Source: MB1-2 sp046566065
GTDB taxonomy: Bacteria; Actinomycetota; CADDZG01; WHSQ01
NCBI GenBank assembly: GCA_046566065.1
Contig: JBKHXK010000030.1
Span: 1 to 29,575, forward strand
Direction of reading: 5' to 3'
Length of the DNA stretch: 29,575 nucleotides
Below are positions 22,354 through 29,575 of this stretch, piece after piece (position 1 is the first letter of the stretch; every line of letters begins with the position of its first letter). The notes beneath the pieces are model-generated. The model was not told the DNA's origin. It searched no databases and saw nothing but the letters and a program-made list of their open reading frames with translations. The position numbers were made by a program, and so were the translations under genes.

Positions 22354-24273
22354 GTGCGCTCGGTTGACCGAGGCGCCGTAGATCCGGTCCTCGCCTCCAT
22401 AGCGCGAGGGATCCTGGGTGAGGGGTATTCCCCCGAGCTGCTCGACCACATGCACGCCACGCTTTCCAACCTGGCCTCGGACGCCCTCTTCAAGCAGTTC
22501 TATTCGACGATCGCTACGCTGAACACGAAGGCGGGCGCACTCGCTCTGACCGGCAGTCCGACCCCTGTTTCTTGGCTCCGGCCGGAAGAAGCAGAAGCGC
22601 TGATCCAGCGGTGGAAGACGAGCAGGATCGAGCAGATCCGCAAGTTCGCCTCGATCCTGATCTCGCTCTCGATGATGGCGCGCTACGGCCGTCCCAGTCC
22701 CGAGTGGGAACGGATCGGTTATCCGGGTCCACCCGGCCCACCGCCTCAGGTGCCGAAGAAGATCGAACCGCTCCCGATCGAGCGCGATGAGACGCTCTAC
22801 TGCGACGTCGTGATCGTGGGGTCGGGCGCGGGCGGGGGTTGTGCTGCCGGCATCCTGGCTCAGGCGGGCCTGGACGTCGTCGTGCTGGAGAAGGGCGGCT
22901 ATCGCAACGAGGCCGACTTCACGCAGTACGAGTCCGAAGCACACAACCAGATGTATCTGTACGGCGGCACCTTGATGACCGCCGATCAGGGTATCCGGCT
23001 GTTCGCCGGATCGACCCTGGGGGGCGGCACGGTCATCAACTGGGCGACGTCGTGGAAGACGCCGGAGCCGGTTCTCCGCGAGTGGGCCGAGGTCTCGGGG
23101 GTCGACGCATTCGTCTCTGGTGAGATCGAGGAGTCGCTCGACATCGTGTGCAAGCGGCTGACCGTGAACTTCGAGTCGAGTGCGGCCTCGAAGCGTGACG
23201 AGCTCCTGGAAGACGGGTTGAAGAAGCTCGGATGGCATGTGGATTCGATGCCGCGCAACGTCGAAGGCTGCACCCAGGACGAAGCCTGCGGTCTCTGCAC
23301 GTACGGCTGCAGGATCGGAGCGAAGAAGTCATCGCTGATCACCTATCTCGAGGACGCGGCCGCACACGGAGCGCGGATGGTCGTCGGTGCGGACGTCCGG
23401 AAGGTGTCGATCCGAGACGGCCGCGCTCACGGCGTCGAGGCCAAGGTCGGACGGCACACCTTGAAGGTCGAGGCCCGCGCGGTGATAGCAGCGGGGGGCT
23501 CGATCGAGACCCCCGCCTTGCTGTTGCGTTCCGGGATGGGGGGCCAGGTCGGGAAGAACCTGCGGTTGCATCCGGCGACGGCGGTGTTCGGCATCTTCGA
23601 CGAGCACGTGGGCATGTGGGGCGGGGTCAACCAGGCTCGCTACTCGAACCAGCTCGATGGTCCCTGGAACGGTGGTTACGGGCCCACCCTGGAGACGGGC
23701 CCGGCCGCCCCCGCCTCTTTCGCAACGGTGCTCCCGTGGACGAGCGCGGCCGAGCATCGCTCTCTCATGACCGAATACGCGAACTCTTCGCCCGTGGGGT
23801 TCCCTTCGCGCGAGCGGGGGAGCGGACGCGTCAAGATCGAGCGCTCCGGCGCCCCCAAGGTCATCTACAAGATCAACGCCGACGACGAGAAGCGGATCGC
23901 GGATGGCGTCGTGGCGGCCGGCAAGGTCTTGGAGGCAGCAGGGGCACGGAAGATATTCACCTGTCACCACGTTCCGATCAGCTACGAGCCGAACGGACCA
24001 TCGGCGCATGAGCGGTGGGCAGAGGAGACGCGGCAACGCGGGTACCGAGACCGCCAGCTGATGTTCTTCTCGATGCATCAGATGGGCTCGTGCCGCATGG
24101 GGCTGGACCCGAAGGCATCCGCCATCGATGGCGACAACGAATCACACGAGGTGAAGAACCTCTACGTGATGGATGCATCGACCTTCCCGACACCTTCGGG
24201 CGTGAACCCGATGATCTCGATCTACGGGATCGCTCATAGGGCAGCCAGCAAGCTCGCTCACCGCCTGACTTGA
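22354..24273 (+). CDS. GMC oxidoreductase, long-chain alcohol oxidase type
   Basis: A 639-residue FAD-dependent oxidoreductase. The first 150 residues are a helical extension (ARGILGEGYSPELLDHM, then FKQFYSTIATLN) as in plant and yeast long-chain fatty alcohol oxidases. CDVVIVGSGAGGGCAAGIL (about 150-168) is the FAD dinucleotide fold. A four-Cys cluster (Cys306, 312, 315, 319) in CGLCTYGCRIGAKKS matches the CGxCxYGC block I recall from plant alcohol oxidases. The C-terminus has FFSMHQMGSCRMG with the catalytic His region, and NPMISIYGIAH. A likely reaction is oxidation of long-chain alcohols to aldehydes; sterols are another option. The GTG start is 3 nt after the previous gene, and the stop overlaps the next start in TTGA. 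Confidence 0.88.
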   Translation: MRSVDRGAVDPVLASIARGILGEGYSPELLDHMHATLSNLASDALFKQFYSTIATLNTKAGALALTGSPTPVSWLRPEEAEALIQRWKTSRIEQIRKFASILISLSMMARYGRPSPEWERIGYPGPPGPPPQVPKKIEPLPIERDETLYCDVVIVGSGAGGGCAAGILAQAGLDVVVLEKGGYRNEADFTQYESEAHNQMYLYGGTLMTADQGIRLFAGSTLGGGTVINWATSWKTPEPVLREWAEVSGVDAFVSGEIEESLDIVCKRLTVNFESSAASKRDELLEDGLKKLGWHVDSMPRNVEGCTQDEACGLCTYGCRIGAKKSSLITYLEDAAAHGARMVVGADVRKVSIRDGRAHGVEAKVGRHTLKVEARAVIAAGGSIETPALLLRSGMGGQVGKNLRLHPATAVFGIFDEHVGMWGGVNQARYSNQLDGPWNGGYGPTLETGPAAPASFATVLPWTSAAEHRSLMTEYANSSPVGFPSRERGSGRVKIERSGAPKVIYKINADDEKRIADGVVAAGKVLEAAGARKIFTCHHVPISYEPNGPSAHERWAEETRQRGYRDRQLMFFSMHQMGSCRMGLDPKASAIDGDNESHEVKNLYVMDASTFPTPSGVNPMISIYGIAHRAASKLAHRLT

Positions 24274-25019
24274 TCCGCAGGATCGTTCTGGGGCTGGTCG
24301 CCCTTGTGTTGGTGTGCGCGCTGGTGATCGGCGTCGAGATCTGGCTGGCCCTCACGCGCGAGTACCTGCCCACCGATCCGCCCATGGCGCTCGGCGGCAC
24401 CTTCGGTGAACCGAGTGGCGAGACCGTGAGGTTCGTCGTGCTCGGCGATTCGACCGCGGCAGGGCTCGGTGCGGACGATCCGTCCGGTGCTTACGCCACG
24501 GTCCTCGCCGAGCGGCTGGCGCGCGAGCGCAACGTGCAGGTGGAGCTCACGGCCCTCGGGGTGTCGGGAGCGCGGGTGGTTGACGTTCTGCACGAGCAGG
24601 TTCCGAAGGTGGCCGCGGCTAAGCCCGACCTCGTCTTCGTCGGGATCGGCGCCAACGACGTGACCCACGTCACACCGCTGTCGGACATCGAGCGAGACAT
24701 GACGATCGCTATCCGGAGGCTCAAGGAGACGGGGGCCAGGGTGGTCGTCGCCGGTGCACCCGACATGCGAGCGACGGCATGGCACCAGCCGCTGCGGTGG
24801 CTGGCGGGTCTCCGCGGCGAGCAGGTCGCGGACACGATCGAGCGTGTCGGTCACGAGCAAGGCGTCGGCGTCGTGGAGCTGGCCGACGAGACCGGTCACT
24901 ACTTCGAGGCAGATCCCGAGCCCCATTTCAGCTCCGACGACTTCCACCCGAGCTCGCTCGGTTACCGGCGCTGGGCCGACGCGATCTATCCCGTGTTGGA
25001 GGCGAGCTTGGATGGATGA
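24270..25019 (+). CDS. Membrane-anchored or secreted SGNH/GDSL hydrolase
   Basis: A 249-residue esterase-like protein. An N-terminal hydrophobic segment (RIVLGLVALVLVCALVIGVEIWLAL) is a signal anchor. The SGNH blocks follow: VVLGDSTAAGLG (nucleophile Ser61), ALGVSGARV, VGIGANDVTH (Gly and Asn of the oxyanion hole), and SSDDFHPSSLGYRRWAD (Asp223 and His226). The active site would be outside the membrane. The TTG start overlaps the upstream TGA. Coupling to a fatty-alcohol-oxidase-like gene makes a lipid ester a plausible substrate, which is inference. Confidence 0.9.
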   Translation: MIRRIVLGLVALVLVCALVIGVEIWLALTREYLPTDPPMALGGTFGEPSGETVRFVVLGDSTAAGLGADDPSGAYATVLAERLARERNVQVELTALGVSGARVVDVLHEQVPKVAAAKPDLVFVGIGANDVTHVTPLSDIERDMTIAIRRLKETGARVVVAGAPDMRATAWHQPLRWLAGLRGEQVADTIERVGHEQGVGVVELADETGHYFEADPEPHFSSDDFHPSSLGYRRWADAIYPVLEASLDG

Positions 25020-26007
25020 GCGCACCCTCGAGCTGATCGAAGCGGGCGACCTGAACGGGTTGTTGCGCGCCGTCGATGGGCTGAGCGCGAGGAAATCGTG
25101 GGATGAGATGTTGGAGTTGGCCGACCGCTGCGACGACGCGATCGAACGGGGCAAGCAGATGTGGCCGATCATCGCCCACATCGACTACCGGATCGCCCTC
25201 GAGGCGCCGGGGGAGTACGCGGCTTCGGTGCTCGACTCCGAGCTCAGCAGGTTCTTGCTCGGCCCCCTCACCGAGGTCGCGGCATCGACCCACCGGTTCG
25301 ACGAGTTGGCCTTGCACGTTCAGACACCGCAGTCGATGGCCTACCTGGCTCACGAGCGGGTCCTTCGTGGCGAGAAGCTGACCAGGGACGACAGGATCCC
25401 GGCCGATGTGTTGGAGCTCCCGCTCGAGCTGATGTCCTGGGAGCCGACCTATGCGCTGGCTAAGTACCGAGCGGACCATGTCGAGGTGGCCGAGGCCTGG
25501 GACCCGCGCGCACCTCTCCGTCTGGTGGAGTCGCAACCGGCCCCGACCCACCGCGACGAGGAGGTCGAGAACGCGCTGCTGGATCTGGTCACGCCGTGGA
25601 CCACCGAATCGAACGGGGCCGCCCGTGCGGTAGTCGTCGAAGGAGATGCCCTGGGCGCGGCCTCGAACCTAGCCTTCTCCTCGCTGCGGATCGGCGCGCT
25701 GGAACTTCAGGAAGCGCTCCAGCGGATGGCCTGGGCCGCCGCGGCAGGTGGTGCGCACGGTCGTCGACGTGGCGCCGCCTTCGGTCGCTTCTCTGCCTGG
25801 TACACGACCGCGGTCCTCTGCGGCTTCCAGTGGCCCGTTGGGCCGGAGGAGTTGGTCGCGGCCGCCGCCGACCTCCGCTGGTACCGCTGGGACGAGGGGG
25901 ACCAGGAGACCGGATGGGTCCTGCGGCTCGCGGTCGAAGACCCGAACGACGGCTGGGCGGCCGCCATCGGCGCGACGGATCTGCTGGAAGAGGACGAGAA
26001 GAACTAG
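25012..26007 (+). CDS. Hypothetical protein, last gene of the GMC/SGNH operon
   Basis: A 331-residue soluble protein. It is Ala/Leu/Glu-rich and probably mostly helical. The notable part is near the C-terminus: AHGRRRGAAFGRFSAWYTTAVLCGFQWP, then LRWYRWDEGDQETGWVLRLAVEDPNDGWAAAIGATD. This reminds me of an actinobacterial domain of unknown function (possibly DUF6183), but I am not certain. No catalytic motif is visible. The ATG at 25012 overlaps the SGNH gene by 8 nt and has GGAGG about 10 nt upstream. The stop shares CTAG with the convergent UPF0173 gene. Confidence 0.75.
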   Translation: MDERTLELIEAGDLNGLLRAVDGLSARKSWDEMLELADRCDDAIERGKQMWPIIAHIDYRIALEAPGEYAASVLDSELSRFLLGPLTEVAASTHRFDELALHVQTPQSMAYLAHERVLRGEKLTRDDRIPADVLELPLELMSWEPTYALAKYRADHVEVAEAWDPRAPLRLVESQPAPTHRDEEVENALLDLVTPWTTESNGAARAVVVEGDALGAASNLAFSSLRIGALELQEALQRMAWAAAAGGAHGRRRGAAFGRFSAWYTTAVLCGFQWPVGPEELVAAAADLRWYRWDEGDQETGWVLRLAVEDPNDGWAAAIGATDLLEEDEKN

Positions 26008-26720
26008 GTCAGCTTCCCGCCGGGCTCGAGGTCCAGCACCTCCAGTCCGTCGACATCCGAAGCCTCCTTGCGCAACTCCTCCGGGGTCCCGGTCAGGACC
26101 GGGAACGTTCCGTAGTGCATCGGGACGACCTTCTTCACGCCCAACAACCGGATCGCCTCGGCGGCGGAGCGCGGGCCCATCGTGTAGAAGTCGCCGATCG
26201 GCAACAGCGCGATGTCCGGAGCCAGGAGTTTGCGGATCAGTGCCATGTCTCCGAACACGCTGGTGTCGCCAGCGTGGTAGATGCTGAAGCCCGATTCGAG
26301 CTCGATCACGAAACCGGCGGGCTCTCCCGTGTAGATCAGCGTTCCCTCGGACTCCGTGAAGCTCGACGAGTGCTTCGCGTCGGTCATGTGGAAGGTCAGT
26401 CCCGCGACCTCGGTCGATCCACCCTTGTTCATGCCGACGATGTTTCCAACGCCTTTGCTCCCCAGGTAGTCACCCAACTCGACCATGCAGACGACCTGGG
26501 CCCCGGTCGACTTCGCCAGGTCGAAGACGTCCATCGTGTGATCGTTGTGCCCGTGCGTCAGGGCGATCACGTCGAGGGGGCCGGGATCCTTCAGGTCTTC
26601 GGGGCACGCGGGGTTGGTCCGGGTCCATCCCTCCAGGAGAACGCGTTTCCCCTGGGTTTCGAGCAGGAACGTGGAGTGCCCGAGCCACGTGAGTGATGTG
26701 CCTTCCGGTAGATGTCCCAT
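26004..26720 (-). CDS. UPF0173-type metal-dependent hydrolase (metallo-beta-lactamase fold)
   Basis: A 238-residue member of the UPF0173 (YtkL-like) group. It has SLTWLGHSTFLLET at the start, ALTHGHNDHTMD (HxHxDH metal site), DAKHSSS, IYHAGDTSVF (His/Asp ligands) and VPMHYGTFP (last His). The fold and metal ligands are complete, so an active hydrolase is expected; the physiological substrate of the group is not established to my knowledge. Many relatives read IDPW after the first strand, and this one reads LLEGWTRTNP. The ATG at 26720 has AAGGAGG 5 nt upstream. Confidence 0.92.
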   Translation of the reverse strand: MGHLPEGTSLTWLGHSTFLLETQGKRVLLEGWTRTNPACPEDLKDPGPLDVIALTHGHNDHTMDVFDLAKSTGAQVVCMVELGDYLGSKGVGNIVGMNKGGSTEVAGLTFHMTDAKHSSSFTESEGTLIYTGEPAGFVIELESGFSIYHAGDTSVFGDMALIRKLLAPDIALLPIGDFYTMGPRSAAEAIRLLGVKKVVPMHYGTFPVLTGTPEELRKEASDVDGLEVLDLEPGGKLT

Positions 26721-26818
26721 CGTGCCCTCCTTCCGGTCGCCGAAGGCGCAACTCTACGCACGACGTTGGCGGAATGAGTCGATACCCTGTCGTCCCAGGT
26801 AACCGCCGAGGAGGACCC

Positions 26819-27103
26819 GTGACCAAACTCAAGAGGCTGCTCAAGATCGCGACGTTCGCCATGCTCCTAGGGGCGATCCGGGAGGAGATGAACAAGCCCG
26901 AAAGCGAGCGGGACGGCCACGGGATGGTTGCGGGCGTGGTGCCCTATGACTTCCGGCCCCCCACCTTCGAGAAGCTCAAGAACGCATTGTGGAACCCGGA
27001 CGACGAGCGTCTCGTTGTGGCTCACCCCTGGGGCGTCGGGTGGACCCTCAACTTCGGCCGCCTTCTGCGCGTGCTGAAGAGGGCGGGAGAGCCGGTCCGC
27101 TAG
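26819..27103 (+). CDS. DUF5808-domain small protein
   Basis: A 94-residue protein. The second half (ALWNPDDERLVVAHPWGVGWTLNFGRLLRVL) matches the DUF5808 pattern of YNPDDPRxFVPKRxGxGWTLNF, usually found in small membrane-associated proteins. The first half has a basic, weakly hydrophobic segment (KLKRLLKIATFAMLLGAI) that could sit on the membrane. Function is unknown. The GTG at 26819 has GAGGAG 4-5 nt upstream. TACCCT near 26783 may be its -10 box. Confidence 0.8.
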   Translation: MTKLKRLLKIATFAMLLGAIREEMNKPESERDGHGMVAGVVPYDFRPPTFEKLKNALWNPDDERLVVAHPWGVGWTLNFGRLLRVLKRAGEPVR

Positions 27104-27105
27104 CG

Positions 27106-28269
27106 CTAGAGCCCGACGGTCTTGGCGATGATGTACTTCTGGATCTCCGACGTCCCCTCGACGAGAGTGAAGATCCGCACCAAGCGGTAGATGCGTTCCA
27201 GCGGTAGCTCTCTCATCCACCCCATCCCGCCGTGCACCTGGATCATCCGGTCGGCAACGCGATTGACCATCTCCGACGCGTACAGCTTCACGATCGACGA
27301 CTCCTGGATCACAGGGTCGCCCTGGTCGTACTTCCACGCGCACTCGTAGGTCATCAGCTTCGAGGCCTTCAGCTCGACGAGCGAATCAACGATGTGACCC
27401 TGCACGTACTGGTTCTTGCCGATGGGTCGGTCGAAGGCGACCCTGTTCTTGGCCTGCTCGATGCCCAGGGAGAGCGCGTAATCGGCGATGCCGTTGCACA
27501 TAGCCCCGATCGATAGCCGGCCCATGGCGAGGAACTGCATGGCGGAGTAGAACCCCATCCCGACATTGCCCGGCCCCCCGAGGATCTGCTCCTCGGATAC
27601 GCGACAGTTGTCGAAGATCAACTCGAACTGACCCTCTCCCTCGACCATGCCGCGCTGGGCGCGTCCCACGCTGAAGCCCGGTGTACCTCGCTCGACGATG
27701 AAAGCTGTGATCCCGCCCTGAGCCTTCTTGTCGCGGTCGTTCGCCGCGAAGACCAACGCGAAGTCGGCGTGCTTGCCGTTCGTGATGAAGTGTTTGGTCC
27801 CGTTCAGGATCCAGTCACTGCCGTCGCGGGTGGCGGTGGTACGGATGTTCTGAGCGTCAGATCCGGCGTCGGGCTCGGTCAGGGCGAAACACATCGACTT
27901 CTCGGCGCTGATGAGGGGCACGAGGTACGTCTTCTTCTGTTCGTCGGTCCCGTTCAGCAACAGCCCTGTGGGCCCCTCCGGGCCGTAGGTGGTGAAGCCC
28001 GCCAGACGACACCCCGAGCGAGCCGCGGCCTCTCTCAGTAGAACCATGCCGAGCTGCGGCAGACCACTCCCGCCCAGGTCTTCGGGGAAGTCGGCGGCGT
28101 AGAAACCAAGCTCCGCCGATCGCCGCCGGATGCGATCCCGCAACTCGACGGGGACATCGTCTTCCTCGGGATCCAACTCAGATCCCTCGAGAGGTCGAAG
28201 CTCTCTGTCTATGAACTCGGTGATGTTGCGCTGTAGCTCGGCGTATTCATCGGGGATGGAGAAATCCAT
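27106..28269 (-). CDS. Acyl-CoA dehydrogenase
   Basis: A 387-residue flavoenzyme of beta-oxidation or of branched-chain or aromatic acyl-CoA breakdown, which introduces the alpha,beta double bond. It has the N-terminal helical domain (MDFSIPDEYAELQRNITEFI), CFALTEPDAGSDAQNIRTTA and NGTKHFITNGKHAD (FAD and substrate contacts), MGRLSIGAMCNGIADYAL, and QVHGGMGWMRELPLERIYR. The final IFTLVEGTSEIQKYIIAK places the catalytic base at Glu371. The ATG at 28269 follows AGGAG by about 7 nt. An upstream in-frame extension to 28326 has no such site. No electron-transfer flavoprotein gene is in the window. Confidence 0.95.
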   Translation of the reverse strand: MDFSIPDEYAELQRNITEFIDRELRPLEGSELDPEEDDVPVELRDRIRRRSAELGFYAADFPEDLGGSGLPQLGMVLLREAAARSGCRLAGFTTYGPEGPTGLLLNGTDEQKKTYLVPLISAEKSMCFALTEPDAGSDAQNIRTTATRDGSDWILNGTKHFITNGKHADFALVFAANDRDKKAQGGITAFIVERGTPGFSVGRAQRGMVEGEGQFELIFDNCRVSEEQILGGPGNVGMGFYSAMQFLAMGRLSIGAMCNGIADYALSLGIEQAKNRVAFDRPIGKNQYVQGHIVDSLVELKASKLMTYECAWKYDQGDPVIQESSIVKLYASEMVNRVADRMIQVHGGMGWMRELPLERIYRLVRIFTLVEGTSEIQKYIIAKTVGL

Positions 28270-28342
28270 ATCTTGCTCCTGGCTCCCTGGCTCAGTGGCG
28301 CGGTCTCGGCGGGAGCCTAGAGCCACAGGGCGCGCCGGCGCC

Positions 28343-28348
28343 TATCCT
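28343..28348 (+). promoter_or_regulatory. -10 box of a leaderless promoter for the HD-GYP gene
   Basis: TATCCT is followed by 7 nt and the ATG at 28356. A GAGG lies directly against the ATG, too close to act as a normal ribosome site. Confidence 0.55.
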
Positions 28349-28355
28349 TTCGAGG

Positions 28356-29447
28356 ATGGATGACGAAACCCGGGAACCCGGTCGAGCCCGGATCCTCGTG
28401 GTCGAAGACGAGGAGCCGATCCGCCGTGTCCTCGTTCGGATGCTGGGCAAGCACGGCTACAGCTGCGAGCAGGCCGGCAACGGGACCGAGGCCCGGGCGG
28501 CCTTGGCTCAGGACTCCTTCGAGTTGGTCCTGAGCGATGTCAACATGCCCGGCGAGTCGGGGATCGATCTGGTCGAAGACCTGTTGAACGACATGAGCGA
28601 CCTCGCCGTGATCATGGTCACCGGGGTCGACGACCACGAGCTCGCCGAGAGAGCACTGGATCTGGGCGCTTACGGCTACATCATCAAGCCCTTCGAACAC
28701 AACGAGCTGTTGATCAACGTCTCGAACGCACTGCGCAGGCGCTCCCTCGAGATCGAGAATCGCCGTCACCGCGAGAAGCTCGAAGCGCTCGTGAAGGAAC
28801 GCACCGCCGGACTCTGGAAGGCGATCCAGGAGCTCGAGCAGGCGCGGGACGATCTTCGCGCCTCACAGACCGAGACCATCGAGCGGCTCGCCATGGCCGC
28901 CGAGTTCCGTGACGATGAAACGGCTAGACACATCGACCGGATGAGCCAGTACTGCAGGCTGCTAACGCACAAACTGACCGGCGATGTCGCGCACTCCGAG
29001 CTCGTGCAGCTCGCCGCGGTCATGCACGACGTGGGCAAGATCGGGATCTCCGACAAGATCCTCCTCAAGCCGGGGAAACTGACCGATGCGGAATATGAAG
29101 AGATGAAGAAGCACGCGGAGTACGGCTACAAGATCCTCGCCGGCGGCAGCTCGAAGCTGCTGGAGCTCGCCGCCACGATCGCTTACACGCACCACGAGAA
29201 GGTGGACGGCAGCGGATACCCGAGAGGGCTCAAAGCCGACGAGATCCCGCTCGAAGGTCGGATCGCCGGGGTGGCCGACGTCTTCGATGCGTTGACCACC
29301 AACCGCGTGTATCGCAAGGCCTTCCCCCTGCCGGTAGCGGTCGAGATGATGAAAGAGGGCCGCGGGACGCATTTCGACGCCCAGGTCCTCGACGCGTTCC
29401 TCGACGTCCTCGATGAGGCGATCCGCATCAAGGAGGCGAACGACTAG
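28356..29447 (+). CDS. Response regulator with HD-GYP phosphodiesterase domain
   Basis: A 363-residue signalling protein (RpfG-like). Residues 12-125 form a receiver domain: ILVVEDEE, the phosphoacceptor Asp61 in LVLSDVNMPG, MVTG, and the Lys of IKPF. A coiled coil (about 128-175) links it to an HD-GYP domain (about 180-355). That domain has HIDRMS, MHDVGKIG (His224-Asp225), KPGKLTDAEYEEMKKHAEYG, YTHHEKVDGSGYPRGL (His279, His280, Gly287-Tyr288-Pro289) and VADVFDALTTNRVYRKA. The metal and GYP residues are intact, so cyclic-di-GMP (or cGAMP) hydrolysis is expected. No partner histidine kinase is visible in the window. Confidence 0.94.
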   Translation: MDDETREPGRARILVVEDEEPIRRVLVRMLGKHGYSCEQAGNGTEARAALAQDSFELVLSDVNMPGESGIDLVEDLLNDMSDLAVIMVTGVDDHELAERALDLGAYGYIIKPFEHNELLINVSNALRRRSLEIENRRHREKLEALVKERTAGLWKAIQELEQARDDLRASQTETIERLAMAAEFRDDETARHIDRMSQYCRLLTHKLTGDVAHSELVQLAAVMHDVGKIGISDKILLKPGKLTDAEYEEMKKHAEYGYKILAGGSSKLLELAATIAYTHHEKVDGSGYPRGLKADEIPLEGRIAGVADVFDALTTNRVYRKAFPLPVAVEMMKEGRGTHFDAQVLDAFLDVLDEAIRIKEAND

Positions 29448-29575
29448 CCCGTGCCGGTCTCTGAGATCGGGTCCTCGTAGGACTCCTTCACGCGGAGGAT
29501 GTCGTCGATCCCGTCGAAGAAGAGGTCGAGTAGCTCCGGGTCGAAAGCTTCACCTCGGCCGGCTTGCATCGTCCG
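29444..29575 (-). CDS. C-terminal end of a second HD-GYP-type protein (cut by window edge)
   Basis: Only the last 43 codons are present. They read RTMQAGRGEAFDPELLDLFF, then DGIDDILRVKESYEDP, ending in TGTG and a TAG stop at 29444. This matches the end of HD-GYP domains (GRGxxFDPxLLDxFL) and lines up with the last 37 residues of the neighbouring HD-GYP gene (MKEGRGTHFDAQVLDAFLD, then RIKEAND). The two genes are convergent and share CTAG as both stops. The upstream domains are not in the window. Confidence 0.8.
   Translation of the reverse strand, partial: RTMQAGRGEAFDPELLDLFFDGIDDILRVKESYEDPISETGTG

Overview
The window is about 29.6 kb of high-GC DNA, almost entirely coding on both strands. 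It looks like part of a chromosome from an actinobacterium, perhaps a deep or uncultured lineage known from a genome bin. Pointers are the strongly G/C-biased third codon positions, frequent GTG and TTG starts, FxsA, RDD, DUF2752 and DUF5808 proteins, an actinobacterial-style M23 domain, and many TAnnnT -10 boxes sitting 6-7 nt in front of start codons (leaderless transcripts). I see no rRNA, tRNA, CRISPR array, insertion sequence or phage gene. No intergenic gap reaches 300 bases.

Layout. Bases 1-3513 (minus strand): the N-terminal end of an aquaporin-family channel, acetyl-CoA synthetase, and a compact moaE / small membrane protein / moaB group for molybdenum cofactor. A strong two-part inverted repeat separates moaE from a divergent UDP-sulfoquinovose synthase-like gene (3653-4807). 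A small secreted protein follows, then a terminator. On the minus strand are an NAD-type isocitrate dehydrogenase and a coupled GNAT protein.

Bases 7451-11452 hold the most interesting locus: a plus-strand operon of a secreted SpoIVB-type (S55) protein, MauE, MauD, a Tat-exported protein with 16 cysteines in its mature part, and a MauF/CcdA-like membrane protein. The last gene is interrupted by one in-frame TGA exactly where a Ser-Pro-Cys motif would be expected. The TGA is followed at once by a two-tier hairpin with a G-U-C apical loop, the layout of a bacterial selenocysteine insertion element. I infer a candidate selenoprotein in a mau-like disulfide-handling cassette that lacks a methylamine dehydrogenase large subunit.

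Bases 11514-17326: a purine permease, three small membrane proteins (two overlapping), carbamate kinase, and an unusual secreted fusion of an M23 peptidase domain with a lipase-like alpha/beta hydrolase. Bases 17328-21917: a YgjP-type metallopeptidase, a tandem rhodanese without catalytic cysteines, FxsA, a hypothetical protein, an SDR dehydrogenase, GreA and an amidohydrolase. Bases 22009-26007: a four-gene operon with a long-chain-alcohol-oxidase-type GMC oxidoreductase and an SGNH hydrolase. Bases 26004-29575: a UPF0173 hydrolase, a DUF5808 protein, an acyl-CoA dehydrogenase, and two convergent HD-GYP proteins, the second cut by the window edge.

Themes: aerobic central and lipid metabolism (acs, idh, acyl-CoA dehydrogenase, alcohol oxidase), exported redox chemistry, and very tight packing. 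Three convergent gene pairs share one CTAG as both stop codons.
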